Part shown: piece by piece, positions 33,855 through 42,393 of the stretch
Position numbering within the stretch: position 1 is the stretch's first letter
Layout of the letters: the number at the start of each line of letters is the position of its first letter
Assembly: GCA_944391215.1 (NCBI GenBank)
Contig: CALXSR010000019.1
Location: 1-51,343 of the forward strand
Direction: 5' to 3'
Source of the DNA: an uncultured Clostridia bacterium
Lineage (GTDB): Bacteria > Bacillota > Dehalobacteriia > UBA4068 > CALXSR01
Length of the DNA: 51,343 bases
Notes under the pieces: generated by a model
Databases searched by the model: none
Told to the model about the DNA's origin: nothing
What the model saw: only the letters and a program-made list of their open reading frames with translations
Made by a program: the position numbers and the translations under genes

Positions 33855-34625
33855 TTATACATGTTTTTTTAAATAGGCCAGAGCTCCTTTTTCCAAACGC
33901 GAAACCTGAGCCTGCGAAATACCAATTTCCTCTGCAACTTCCATTTGTGTTTTACCTTGAAAAAAACGCAAATCAATAATTTTACGATCCCGTTCTCCCA
34001 AGCGATCCAATGCCTCGCGAATAGAAATCCCATCCAGCCATAGCTTGTCCTGCTCTTTTTCATCACCAATCTGATCCATCACATAAACAGGGTCCCCACC
34101 GTCATGATAAACAGGCTCAAATAAGGAAACCGGCTCCTGCATCGCATCTAAAGCAAAAACAATATCGGAAACATCCATATCCATATATTTGGCAATTTCC
34201 TCCATCGTGGCATCTCGGTTATATTGGCGCATTAAAGCATCTTTTGCCTGCAATGTTTTATAAGCAATATCACGCAAAGAACGACTCACCCGGATATGAT
34301 TATTATCGCGTAAATAGCGGCGAATCTCACCAATGATCATGGGAACCGCATAAGTAGAAAAGCGTACATTTTGACTCAAATCAAAATTATCAACCGCTTT
34401 CATCAAACCAATGCAGCCAATTTGAAATAAATCATCTAAATTTTCCCCGCGATTGGAAAAACGTTGAATGACACTGAGTACCAATCTTAAATTGCCACTG
34501 ATAATCTCTTCCCTGGCAGAAGTATCTCCTTTTTGGGCTCGTTCAAATAACTGGCGCATCGTTTGATTATTTAAGACCGGTAATTTAGAAGTATTGACAC
34601 CACAAATTTCAACTTTGTTATACAA
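33855..34625 (-). CDS. sigG: RNA polymerase sigma-G factor
   Basis: This 256-residue forespore sigma factor has region 2 (NLRLVLSVIQRFSNRGENLDDLFQIGCIGLMKAVDNFDLSQNVRFSTYAVPMIIGEIRRYLRDN) and regions 3-4 ending TQMEVAEEIGISQAQVSRLEKGALAYLKKHV. The N-terminus MYNKVEICGVNTSKLPVL is the SigG-specific segment that binds anti-sigma factors, which separates it from SigF. The start is a TTG at 34625 with GGGAGG upstream. It has its own sigma-F promoter and is not cotranscribed with sigE, which ends at a terminator. Confidence 0.94.
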   Translation of the reverse strand: MYNKVEICGVNTSKLPVLNNQTMRQLFERAQKGDTSAREEIISGNLRLVLSVIQRFSNRGENLDDLFQIGCIGLMKAVDNFDLSQNVRFSTYAVPMIIGEIRRYLRDNNHIRVSRSLRDIAYKTLQAKDALMRQYNRDATMEEIAKYMDMDVSDIVFALDAMQEPVSLFEPVYHDGGDPVYVMDQIGDEKEQDKLWLDGISIREALDRLGERDRKIIDLRFFQGKTQMEVAEEIGISQAQVSRLEKGALAYLKKHV

Positions 34626-34663
34626 TTTTATTGCCTCCCTGCCCGGGCAAATCTTGTATTGTC

Positions 34664-34692
34664 ATTATTACCGAATACAGACCAATTTATAC
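34664..34692 (-). promoter_or_regulatory. Sigma-F-type promoter of sigG
   Basis: Minus-strand GTATA (34688-34692), a 15-nt spacer and GGTAATAAT (34664-34672) match the forespore sigma-F pattern (GYWTA, about 15 nt, GGNRANANT). Transcription of sigG by sigma-F is the known arrangement in B. subtilis. Confidence 0.8.
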
Positions 34693-35182
34693 CTCCTGGT
34701 CAAGAGAAAAGAAAGAACGCAGGTTAATCGTAAAAATAGCTTTCTCTCATTGCGTATACAAAAAATACCGCTTTTCTAAAACACAAGGAAAATAAAAAAC
34801 AGAAGAAAATCAATGCAACCCTTATCATAAAAAATCGTCCAATAAAATAAAAAAGCAACTTTTACACCAAATCACCAATGAACATAGACCTTTATTTGCT
34901 TATATGCCGGGCTACATAGCACAAAATTGCCAATGGGTTCATAATAGCCATGCAAAAAAAGAGAGTATCTCTACTCTCTTTTTTCATCGTTTGCTATTTA
35001 TCGCATTTTCATTAAAATTTATTTTTCTACTAAAATATAAACAATAATACCCACCATCGCATCATGCTATGCCCGATTTGCCACTCTTGCTATCCTTTTT
35101 AGTGCCATTGTCCCATTGCCGCTTAGCACGAAAAAAATATCTAATAAAATAATGAAATTGAATGCGTCATGTTATAGCAATT
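34693..35182. other. Spacer between sigE and sigG
   Basis: About 490 nt without an ORF of note. It holds a terminator near 34970, AT-rich sequence and a few short imperfect direct repeats (CCATTG and GCATCATGC-like blocks near 35060-35120). I see no RNA gene. The 18-mer ATAGCAATTTTATTCCAT at the sigE stop also occurs at 45386. Confidence 0.5.
34954..34986. terminator. Terminator downstream of sigE
   Basis: AAAAAAAGAGAGTA and TACTCTCTTTTTT form a stem with a 4-nt loop and T/A runs both ways. It should end the spoIIGA-sigE transcript before sigG. Confidence 0.85.
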
Positions 35183-35911
35183 TTATTCCATCCGACAAAT
35201 TTCTTTTTTCAATCGTTTGATAATTCTTTTTTCTAAACGAGAAATATAAGATTGGGAAATCCCCAACATTTCCGCCACTTCTTTTTGCGTCTTTTCCGGT
35301 TTTCCGCACAATCCGAAACGCATTTGCATAATACAACGCTCTCGAGTATTTAAACGTTGTAAAGCGGCATTTAACAATTTTTTATCCACTTCTTCTTCCA
35401 AAGGTCTGGAAATAATATCATTTTCCGTGCCCAAAATATCGGATAAAAGCAATTCGTTTCCGTCCCAATCAATATTTAACGGTTCATCAAAAGAAACCTC
35501 GGTACGCGTTTTATTATTACGCCTTAAATACATTAATATTTCATTTTCAATACATCGGGAAGCATAAGTAGCCAATTTGATTTTCTTACCGGGATCAAAT
35601 GTATTGACGGCCTTAATCAAACCAATTGTACCAATCGATACCAAATCCTCAATGCCAATACCGGTATTTTCAAATTTACGGGCAATATATACCACCAAAC
35701 GCAGGTTGCGTTCTATTAAAGTTTCCTTTACTGATTTATCCCCTTCTGACAATAAATCCAATAAGGACAATTCTTCTTGGCTTGATAAAGGCGGCGGCAA
35801 AGCCTCGCTCCCCCCAACATAATAAATACCGCCTTTTTTTCCCAAACGCCAAGAAAGACGGGATAATAAAATAAGCCATTGCGTTCTTAAAGAAGATAGC
35901 CACTTTTTCAT
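35183..35911 (-). CDS. sigE: RNA polymerase sigma-E factor (pro-form)
   Basis: This 242-residue mother-cell sigma factor has a 25-30-residue hydrophobic pro-sequence ([21 protein letters not shown]) cleaved by SpoIIGA. Region 2 ([63 protein letters not shown]) and region 4 ([44 protein letters not shown]) are intact. SpoIIGA is directly upstream with a 4-nt overlap, the standard operon. The mature protein controls early mother-cell genes after engulfment begins. Confidence 0.96.
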   Translation of the reverse strand: MKKWLSSLRTQWLILLSRLSWRLGKKGGIYYVGGSEALPPPLSSQEELSLLDLLSEGDKSVKETLIERNLRLVVYIARKFENTGIGIEDLVSIGTIGLIKAVNTFDPGKKIKLATYASRCIENEILMYLRRNNKTRTEVSFDEPLNIDWDGNELLLSDILGTENDIISRPLEEEVDKKLLNAALQRLNTRERCIMQMRFGLCGKPEKTQKEVAEMLGISQSYISRLEKRIIKRLKKEICRME

Positions 35912-36831
35912 GATAAAATCTCTCCTTCCAGCGATAAACCAGTCATAATATCGATATTTACAATTCCCTGGTATTCATTTCCCCTACCTAATTGCTGATT
36001 GGATAAGCAAATGACCACATCTTTGGTTTGCAACTCTTCTTTGCCGCCCCGGGCCAAGGACAACCAATCCGGTCGGAAACCCAATAACATACCATGTTGT
36101 CTACCCAAAGACTGAAAAGGAATCAAACGCAGTCTTTTACTCCAAAAAGGATCCGGGCAATCGGTTAAAACAGCGGTTAAATCGCGATTCATATTTTTTT
36201 CCAATAAAACCGCCAAAGGAGCGGGAAACAACTTTTTTACCGCTTGATATTCCACTACCATAACCGGTTTTCCGGAAGTAGGATCGTACAATTCATTGCC
36301 ACTATCCAGCAAAACAGGGAAACGGCTTTTTTGTCCATCGGCAAAAATGGTCGCCTGGGCCCGATAACTGGATTTATGCCAATTCCTTTTCCAGTAACGG
36401 ATGCCCCAATGGCCCAACACTACCGCCGCTACCATACCGAAAAGCAAATAAATGGCCTGTTGCGATTGCCCATTATTATAAATATTGGTTTTTAGAAAAG
36501 AAGAGGCCCCTAAGGCTGCGCCAGCCATAGCAAAACTAATTAGGTAAAAACAGCCGATGGCTTTGACAAATTGTTTGATCGGTAAAAAGCCAAAGGCCAA
36601 CCATAAAAGCAAAATGGAAAAAAATAGCTTCATTCCCAAGCCATATATCATTTGCAAGCCCGGGAAAATGATACCAACGCCATAGCAGGCGCCGCATAAA
36701 GCAGCGACGGCAAGTCTTTTCCAGTTTGTTGGAAACTGTCCAAAACGCCCGGTTGCCCATAATAAAAAGTAATCCATAACCAAATTTACGAAAAAAAGAA
36801 TATCTCCATAAACGATATATTGATGATACAA
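35908..36831 (-). CDS. spoIIGA: Sporulation sigma-E processing peptidase SpoIIGA
   Basis: This protein of about 307 residues has five hydrophobic N-terminal helices (from [24 protein letters not shown]) and a C-terminal aspartic-protease-like domain with the active-site motif [25 protein letters not shown]. SpoIIGA matures pro-SigE at the septum on the SpoIIR signal. I prefer TTG at 36831, 7 nt from GGGAGGA; a GTG five codons earlier is also in frame but overlaps that site. A TATAAT lies near 36920, but no clear Spo0A box is visible. Confidence 0.93.
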   Translation of the reverse strand: MYHQYIVYGDILFFVNLVMDYFLLWATGRFGQFPTNWKRLAVAALCGACYGVGIIFPGLQMIYGLGMKLFFSILLLWLAFGFLPIKQFVKAIGCFYLISFAMAGAALGASSFLKTNIYNNGQSQQAIYLLFGMVAAVVLGHWGIRYWKRNWHKSSYRAQATIFADGQKSRFPVLLDSGNELYDPTSGKPVMVVEYQAVKKLFPAPLAVLLEKNMNRDLTAVLTDCPDPFWSKRLRLIPFQSLGRQHGMLLGFRPDWLSLARGGKEELQTKDVVICLSNQQLGRGNEYQGIVNIDIMTGLSLEGEILS

Positions 36832-36990
36832 AGCGCTTCCTCCCACTCATTTAAAATAAAGGGACATTGCTAATATATATTCCTAAAAATTTCGCGCCAT
36901 GCTTCTCTTTATCTGCATTATAGAGAAATCATGCAAAAAAATCCCGCATAATATAGGAGCTTACCCCTAAAAATTCCCCTTCATTGCAAC

Positions 36991-37018
36991 AAAAAAAGAC
37001 CCATTCGGGTCTTTTTTC
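36991..37018 (-). terminator. Terminator of the SASP gene
   Basis: AAAAAAGACCC-ATTC-GGGTCTTTTTT is a perfect stem with T/A runs, 14 nt past the stop. Confidence 0.88.
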
Positions 37019-37031
37019 TTCTTGACATCGT

Positions 37032-37247
37032 TTATGCTTCCGTACTATTTTGCTTATTCTCTTTTCTTTTTTTGGCCAAAATACCGCCAATCCGGCCGCT
37101 TTCCTCGGCGGTTAAACCGGGCCAGCCATTTTCCTCAACCTTTTCCCATAGGCCCAGCTCTTTGGCAATTTCTATTTTCATATCATCCCAATCTAAAGAA
37201 CGTTTTTTCATTTTGCTTTTTTTCGATCTTTTTACCGTATTCTCCAT
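37032..37247 (-). CDS. Alpha/beta-type small acid-soluble spore protein
   Basis: This 71-residue protein carries the SASP core DDMKIEIAKELGLWEKVEENGWPGLTAEESGRIGGILAKKRKEN. It has the germination-protease cleavage-site pattern (E-IAKELG) and the GWxGLTAxExGRIGG motif. It resembles SspF-like members more than SspA/B. Such proteins coat spore DNA. Its short basic N-terminus (KRSKKSKMKKR) is unusual. I chose the ATG at 37247. GAATA, an 18-nt spacer and TATAATA upstream resemble a sigma-G promoter, but weakly. Confidence 0.8.
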   Translation of the reverse strand: MENTVKRSKKSKMKKRSLDWDDMKIEIAKELGLWEKVEENGWPGLTAEESGRIGGILAKKRKENKQNSTEA

Positions 37248-37289
37248 TGCCTCACCACCCGGCATTATTATAGCCAAAATCAACCGGCC

Positions 37290-37928
37290 CTATTCTACTT
37301 TTTGACTAATATAATGCTCCTCTTGCAAATTAAGCCAATGGATTTGCCCGTTGCCGATTTGCTGCAAATCATTTTGCATTGTGACCAAGGTGCTTTCCGG
37401 AACCGCGCAAATAACAGACACCTGGTCGGTAAAACTGCTGTTCAAGCAAGTTATCTGATGTTGTTGTAAATAGGTTTCCACCTTTCCCCATAAAGGATAA
37501 GCCATCGTAAGGCTCATGACGCAAGCCGGGATTTTATGGACAATACCGGCAGCGTCAATCGCCATTTTTGCAGCTTTGCCATAAGCGCGCGTTAAGCCGC
37601 CCGCTCCTAATAAAATACCGCCAAAATACCGTACCACAATAACCAAAACATCCTGTAAATTTTCTTTTTTAATCGCTTCCAATACAGGTCGGCCAGCAGT
37701 CCCCGCCGGTTCACCATCATCATTGGAACGCTGAAACTCGCAATTTTTGCCCATTTGATAAGCATACACCACATGCGTCGCATCGCGATATTTGGCTCTT
37801 ATTTCTTCTAGGATATCACTGACCTGTTCTTCCTTTTCTACGCAATAAGCAAAAGCCAAAAAACGCGATTTCTTTTCATTGATTTCTATTTGCGCATGCT
37901 GCGCAATTGTAAAATATGATTTCCCCAT
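37290..37928 (-). CDS. YigZ/IMPACT family protein
   Basis: This 212-residue protein has the UPF0029 signature DDGEPAGTAGRPVLEAIKKENLQDVLVIVVRYFGGILLGAGGLTRAYGKAA in its N-terminal domain and a smaller C-terminal ferredoxin-like domain (DUF1949). B. subtilis YvyE and E. coli YigZ are the equivalents. The eukaryotic IMPACT relative regulates GCN2; the bacterial role is unresolved and may involve stalled translation. It is complete and lies divergent from pncB, with the 33-bp repeat array between them. Confidence 0.92.
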   Translation of the reverse strand: MGKSYFTIAQHAQIEINEKKSRFLAFAYCVEKEEQVSDILEEIRAKYRDATHVVYAYQMGKNCEFQRSNDDGEPAGTAGRPVLEAIKKENLQDVLVIVVRYFGGILLGAGGLTRAYGKAAKMAIDAAGIVHKIPACVMSLTMAYPLWGKVETYLQQHQITCLNSSFTDQVSVICAVPESTLVTMQNDLQQIGNGQIHWLNLQEEHYISQKVE

Positions 37929-38020
37929 CTGGTTCCCTCCGCCAATAGTATAACATTGGTCAAAATTTGTGTCAAAACAGGAAAAAAGCCAGGATTTTAA
38001 TAAATAACGTAGAAGTATAA

Positions 38021-38185
38021 GCCAACAAGTTCCTGGTTTTGATAGCGGTATCAGCCGATCACCTTTTGGCTCCTATAACAATACCTACCAATGCCTTCCC
38101 GGCTCCTATAACGACGGTAGCCAATCAGCTTCCGGCTTCTATCGCGCTTTTCGCCAATCAATTCCCGGTTTTATTGCTATTTTAT
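38021..38185 (+). repeat. Five tandem 33-bp repeats upstream of pncB
   Basis: Five consecutive 33-nt units start at 38021, 38054, 38087, 38120 and 38153. Shared elements are GCCAA(T/C)CA near the start, a TTCCCGGC/TTCCTGG block in the middle and a C/T-TATAACGAC-like third part. The plus strand is open through the array (peptide pattern ANQxP-xxI), but it has no start codon. The array ends 32 nt before the pncB start. Confidence 0.92.
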
Positions 38186-38217
38186 ATTATTGATAGAAGG
38201 AAATGTTAGGAGAAAAA

Positions 38218-39669
38218 ATGAAAGCAAACTTAAATTACACTTTGTTATGCGATTTTTATGAACTTACCATGAGCAACGGCTATTTTCAAAACGGCTTAAA
38301 AGACCGCATTACCTATTTTGACGCCTTTTTTCGCGAAGTGCCGGACGGCGGCGGATTTGCCATTGCCGCCGGTCTAGAACAAGTAATGGAGTATATTGAA
38401 AATCTGCATTTTTCAGCAGAAGACATTGCTTTTTTACGGCAAAAACAAATTTTTAGCGAAGATTTTTTACAGTATTTAGCCGATTTTCATTTTACCGGCG
38501 ATATTTATGCGGTACCGGAGGGAACTCCCATTTTCCCTGGGGAACCGTTTCTCACGGTCAAAGCCCCGGCAATTGAGGCACAGCTATTAGAAACTTATCT
38601 GTTATTAACCATGAATCATCAATCCTTAATCGCCACCAAGGCCAACCGTATTGTGCGGGCCGCCGCTGGGCGCGCGGTAACAGAATTTGGATCACGACGA
38701 GCCCAAGGCGCCGACGGGGCTATTTTAGGCGCACGAGCCGCTTATATTGGCGGTTGCGTGGGAACTGCCTGCACCTTATCGGATATGCTTTATCAGGTAC
38801 CGGCTGGGGGCACGATGGGACATTCCTGGATACAAATGTTTCCTGATGAATATACCGCCTTTCGTACTTATTGCCAAATGTATCCGCAAAACACCATTTT
38901 GCTTGTAGATACCTATAATGTTTTAAAAAGCGGTATTCCAAACGCAATTAAAGCATTTGATGAGGTATTAAAACCGCTTGGTTATCGGCCAAAAGGCATT
39001 CGTTTGGATTCCGGAGATATCACCTATTTATCGAAAAAGGCCCGAAAAATGCTGGATGAAGCCGGATATCCCGACTGTAACATTGTCGCTTCCAATTCCT
39101 TAGATGAATATATTATTCGCGATTTATTGCTACAAGGCGCTTGTGTCGATTCTTTTGGCGTTGGCGAAAGAATGATTACTTCCAAAAGCGATCCGGTATT
39201 TGGCGGCGTTTATAAATTGGTTGCCATTGAAGATGAAAATGGAACCATTATCCCCAAAATTAAAGTAAGCGAAAATGTCAGCAAAATTACCAATCCGCAT
39301 TTTAAAAAAGTTTATCGTTTATACAATAAAAAAACCGGCAAAGCCATTGCGGATCAAATTTGCGTTTATGATGAAAGGATTGAGGAAAATAAACCACTGG
39401 AAATTTTCGATCCCAATTATACCTGGAAACACAAAACATTAAACGATTTTACTGCTAAAGAACTATTGGTGCCTATTTTTAAAAATGGCAAAAAGATCTA
39501 TCACTCGCCCAGTATTCAGGAAATCCGCGCTTTTTGCCAAAATCAAATTGAATTGCTATGGGAAGAAGTAAAACGGTTTGAATATCCCCATCGCTATTAT
39601 GTCGATCTTTCCTCTAAACTATGGAATATCAAACAAAGTTTATTGGCCCAAAACGAAGAGCGTTCTTAA
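38218..39669 (+). CDS. pncB: Nicotinate phosphoribosyltransferase
   Basis: This 483-residue enzyme condenses nicotinate with PRPP, with ATP help, to start NAD salvage. Landmarks are LLCDFYELTMSNGYF, VTEFGSRRAQGADGAILGARAAYIGG, PAGGTMGHSWIQMFPDEYTAF with the phosphorylatable His, and IRLDSGDITYLSKKARKMLDEAGYPDCNIVASNSLDE. I chose the ATG at 38218 because TAGGAG lies 5 nt upstream, while the ATG at 38203 is too close to its AAGG. No NAD-pathway neighbours are visible. It may be controlled by the 33-bp repeats. Confidence 0.94.
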   Translation: MKANLNYTLLCDFYELTMSNGYFQNGLKDRITYFDAFFREVPDGGGFAIAAGLEQVMEYIENLHFSAEDIAFLRQKQIFSEDFLQYLADFHFTGDIYAVPEGTPIFPGEPFLTVKAPAIEAQLLETYLLLTMNHQSLIATKANRIVRAAAGRAVTEFGSRRAQGADGAILGARAAYIGGCVGTACTLSDMLYQVPAGGTMGHSWIQMFPDEYTAFRTYCQMYPQNTILLVDTYNVLKSGIPNAIKAFDEVLKPLGYRPKGIRLDSGDITYLSKKARKMLDEAGYPDCNIVASNSLDEYIIRDLLLQGACVDSFGVGERMITSKSDPVFGGVYKLVAIEDENGTIIPKIKVSENVSKITNPHFKKVYRLYNKKTGKAIADQICVYDERIEENKPLEIFDPNYTWKHKTLNDFTAKELLVPIFKNGKKIYHSPSIQEIRAFCQNQIELLWEEVKRFEYPHRYYVDLSSKLWNIKQSLLAQNEERS

Positions 39670-39707
39670 ATTTACCAAATATTGTTTTTTTATTTTGCAG
39701 TATAGTT

Positions 39708-39816
39708 CTTGCCAATCTGGTTATGCTAGTTTTGGCAAGGCATTACTGATTTTCAGCAAAGCATGCATGTAGTAATCAACCTTGCGAAGACGGGATTTTG
39801 ACATCCCGTCTTTTCT
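39708..39816 (+). promoter_or_regulatory. Three successive hairpins, the last a terminator
   Basis: After pncB come CTTGCCAA/TTGGCAAG (39708-39739), ATTACT/AGTAAT (39742-39776) and AGACGGGAT/ATCCCGTCT plus a T-run (39788-39816). The last is clearly a terminator for pncB. The first two could be part of an RNA element or simply chance inverted repeats. Confidence 0.5.
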
Positions 39817-39868
39817 TTATTTTATAGTAAAAAATAAAACGGCTAAAAGCTGGCAAAGGATGATGAAA

Positions 39869-40303
39869 ATGACAAACTGGAAACCATACTTTTTTTTATT
39901 TTTCATTGGAGCAATTGGGTATAGTTTATTAGAATTAGCTTGGCGTGGACGCACGCATTGGACCATGGCCCTAACCGGCGGCTTTTGCGTACTCGTTTTA
40001 TATGGCATTGCCCAGGCATTACCACGTGAACCCCTTTTAGTAAAAAGCATTTATGGCGCCTTCACTATCACTGCCATAGAATTTTGGGTAGGTTGCCTGG
40101 TTAATTTACATCTACACATGGGCGTTTGGGATTATACCGCCATGCCATATAATCTTTTAGGACAAATTTGTCCTTTCTATACCATTTTATGGTTTTTCCT
40201 TTGTCTCTTTTGTTTTGGTATTTATCATTTTTATTTAAAATGGCAACATCATACGCTAAAAAATGAAAAAAAGCAAACAAAGGCCGATTTTATGATAAAA
40301 TAA
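39869..40303 (+). CDS. CmpB-type membrane protein (putative ABC-type IV permease family)
   Basis: This protein of about 144 residues has four hydrophobic helices with the pattern of the CmpB/PF06541 family: GAIGYSLLELAWRGRTHWTMALTGG, ITAIEFWVGCLVNLHLHMGVWDYTAMPYNLLGQICPFYTILWFFLCL. The function is unknown; members are annotated as putative permeases. I took the ATG at 39869 as the best spaced from AAAGG. It follows a terminator, and the response-regulator gene starts 58 nt later. It could be part of that system, but no evidence ties them together. Confidence 0.75.
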   Translation: MTNWKPYFFLFFIGAIGYSLLELAWRGRTHWTMALTGGFCVLVLYGIAQALPREPLLVKSIYGAFTITAIEFWVGCLVNLHLHMGVWDYTAMPYNLLGQICPFYTILWFFLCLFCFGIYHFYLKWQHHTLKNEKKQTKADFMIK

Positions 40304-40361
40304 GAAATAGTTGACAAAATGTTGAAAAAGATATGGTAAATACGCATCAGAGGTGTTGGTT

Positions 40362-41036
40362 ATGCAGGAAAAAATTCTAATTGTTGATGATGAAAAAGAT
40401 GTCGTAACCTTATTAAAAGATTACTTTGAAATCAATCATTATACCGTTATTACCGCTTATAATGGCGCAGAAGCATTAAAAAAGGTGGAAAAAGGCCCCG
40501 ATCTTATTTTATTAGATATCAATATGCCTGATATGGACGGAATGGAAGTATGCAAAAGAATTCGAAATCATGTTTCCTGCCCTATCCTCTTTTTAACCGC
40601 TAAAGTAGAAGAGAATGATAAAATTAACGGATTTAAGGTTGGCGGAGACGATTATATTGTCAAACCATTTAGTATCGATGAACTGGGAGCCAGGGTTGCC
40701 GCCCACTTACGCCGCGAACAGAGACTTTCCAATAAAACAAAAACCAAATTTTCCGATGATTTGGTCATTGACTATTCGGAAAAACAACTTTACTATCAAA
40801 ACCAACCAATCAATTTAGCAAAAAAAGAATTTGAAATTATCGAACTGCTATCCCTGCATACAGGACAAATATTTGATAAAGAACGAATTTACGAAAAAAT
40901 TTGGGGCTATGACGGAATGGGAGACAGTTCCGTTGTAGCAGAACATATTCGGCGAATTCGGGCTAAAATTGCTCTATTTACTGATAAAAACTATGTGGAA
41001 ACCGTTTGGGGGGTAGGCTATAAATGGGTAGGATAA
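40362..41036 (+). CDS. OmpR-family response regulator
   Basis: This 224-residue protein has a receiver domain (KILIVDDEKDVVTLLKDYF; phosphoacceptor Asp in DLILLDINMPDMDG; lysine in DDYIVKPF). A winged-helix Trans_reg_C domain follows, ending HIRRIRAKIALFTDKNYVETVWGVGYKW. All switch residues are present. AGAGGTG precedes the ATG. The histidine kinase gene overlaps its end by 13 nt, so they are translated together as one two-component system. The target promoter is unknown. Confidence 0.93.
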   Translation: MQEKILIVDDEKDVVTLLKDYFEINHYTVITAYNGAEALKKVEKGPDLILLDINMPDMDGMEVCKRIRNHVSCPILFLTAKVEENDKINGFKVGGDDYIVKPFSIDELGARVAAHLRREQRLSNKTKTKFSDDLVIDYSEKQLYYQNQPINLAKKEFEIIELLSLHTGQIFDKERIYEKIWGYDGMGDSSVVAEHIRRIRAKIALFTDKNYVETVWGVGYKWVG

Positions 41037-42202
41037 AAAATGATATCCAAAACCTATCGATTCAAAAAACATTCTTTTTTATTTCTGTTTTTTTTATGCT
41101 TTTAGCCACTCTTTTCAGCGTATTAGCCATGAGCGAACTAGCCAATGTGCGCTATGATATCTATGAAAAATATATTCCCAACAATGTCAGCGATTCCGAT
41201 ATGATTCGCATTATTTATGATTATAACTTTATACTAACCCCGTCCGATCAGGCAATTTTAAATACTCTAGATTTTCTAACCCCAATTAGCATCCCCTTTT
41301 TTTATGGTATTTGTATTATTTTAGCAGGCGCTTTATTTTACCGCTTAAAAATAAAAAAACCCATTGTTGTATTAAAAGAGGCTACACGTAAAATTGCCAA
41401 CGATGATTTGGATTTTCAAATTGATTATCAGGTAGCTGATGATTTAGGTTCTTTATGTCGTTCTTTTGAGAAAATGCGCAAAGATCTTTATAACAAAAAT
41501 AAAGAAATGTGGCGTATGATGGAAGAACGTAAAAGGGTAAATGCAGCTTTTGCACACGATTTAAGGACGCCTTTAACTGTTTTACGCGGCTATACCGACT
41601 TTTTACTACGCTATGTACCCACCGGCCAAATCAGCGAAGAAAAATTATTGGATACGGTTGCCTTAATGTCCGAACATATTAACCGCCTGGAAAATTATGT
41701 CAATACCATGAACGCCGTACAAAGATTAGAAGATATTATCGTGCAACCGCAGGATATTGCCATTCCCACTTTTGTTGCCCAAATAAAAAATAATATCAAA
41801 ATTTTAGCGGAGCAATCGGAGAAAAACTATGAAATCCATAACCAAATCGCTGAGTTCCTTTTGCATTTTGACGATAAAATCGTATTACAAGTGTTGGATA
41901 ATTTAGCTGCAAATGCCTTTCGTTATGCGCAAAGTATGGTTCGCATAGAATGCAGCGTAAAAAGCAATTACTTACAAATTACTGTTTCTGACGACGGCAA
42001 GGGGTTTTCGGCGGAAGATTTAAAATCAGCAACCAAGCCCTTTTATAAAGATTTAAGCGCCACAGATAAAAATCATTTTGGGTTAGGATTGAATATTTGC
42101 AAAATATTATGTGAGAAACACGGCGGTTCTTTAATACTCATGAATAATGCTTTAGGTGGTGCAAAAGTAGTTGCCAATTTTTATTTAAAAGTTTCTTCTT
42201 AA
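41024..42202 (+). CDS. Sensor histidine kinase
   Basis: This 392-residue kinase has two membrane helices (FFFISVFFMLLATLFSVLAM and SIPFFYGICIILAGALFY), a short extracytoplasmic loop of about 60 residues, a HAMP region (KKPIVVLKEATRKIANDDLDFQ) and HisKA with the phosphoacceptor in FAHDLRTPLTVLRGY. The HATPase_c domain has DNLAANAFRYA, VSDDGKGFS and HFGLGLNICKIL. The partner is the overlapping response regulator. The ligand is unknown. An echo of its 3' end lies just downstream. Confidence 0.92.
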   Translation: MGRIKNDIQNLSIQKTFFFISVFFMLLATLFSVLAMSELANVRYDIYEKYIPNNVSDSDMIRIIYDYNFILTPSDQAILNTLDFLTPISIPFFYGICIILAGALFYRLKIKKPIVVLKEATRKIANDDLDFQIDYQVADDLGSLCRSFEKMRKDLYNKNKEMWRMMEERKRVNAAFAHDLRTPLTVLRGYTDFLLRYVPTGQISEEKLLDTVALMSEHINRLENYVNTMNAVQRLEDIIVQPQDIAIPTFVAQIKNNIKILAEQSEKNYEIHNQIAEFLLHFDDKIVLQVLDNLAANAFRYAQSMVRIECSVKSNYLQITVSDDGKGFSAEDLKSATKPFYKDLSATDKNHFGLGLNICKILCEKHGGSLILMNNALGGAKVVANFYLKVSS

Positions 42203-42224
42203 TATTTTTACCAAATAGGGTGTA

Positions 42225-42330
42225 GAAAATATAAGTAACCCTTTCCCATCCATCGATTATGTATTAGGAGACGCAAAAACAAGCGCCAATTTTTATGGGA
42301 AAATTTGTTTAAAATATTGTAGAAATAATT
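42225..42330 (+). repeat. Gene-end echo after the histidine kinase
   Basis: A diverged direct copy of the last part of the kinase gene, offset 112 nt: GCCAATTTTTAT at 42285 repeats 42173. In frame it reads DYVLGDAKTSANFYGK, against the kinase end NNALGGAKVVANFYLK. This plus-strand case shows the pattern is not tied to the minus strand. Confidence 0.88.
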
Positions 42331-42393
42331 GATAAAAAGTAGATAAATCTTTTTTATACTCTCTTTAGACACAAAGTGAAGGAGAGTTTTTTC

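Noticed and set aside
38021..38185. CRISPR array
   Set aside because: The 33-nt units are contiguous without spacers, and no cas genes are nearby.
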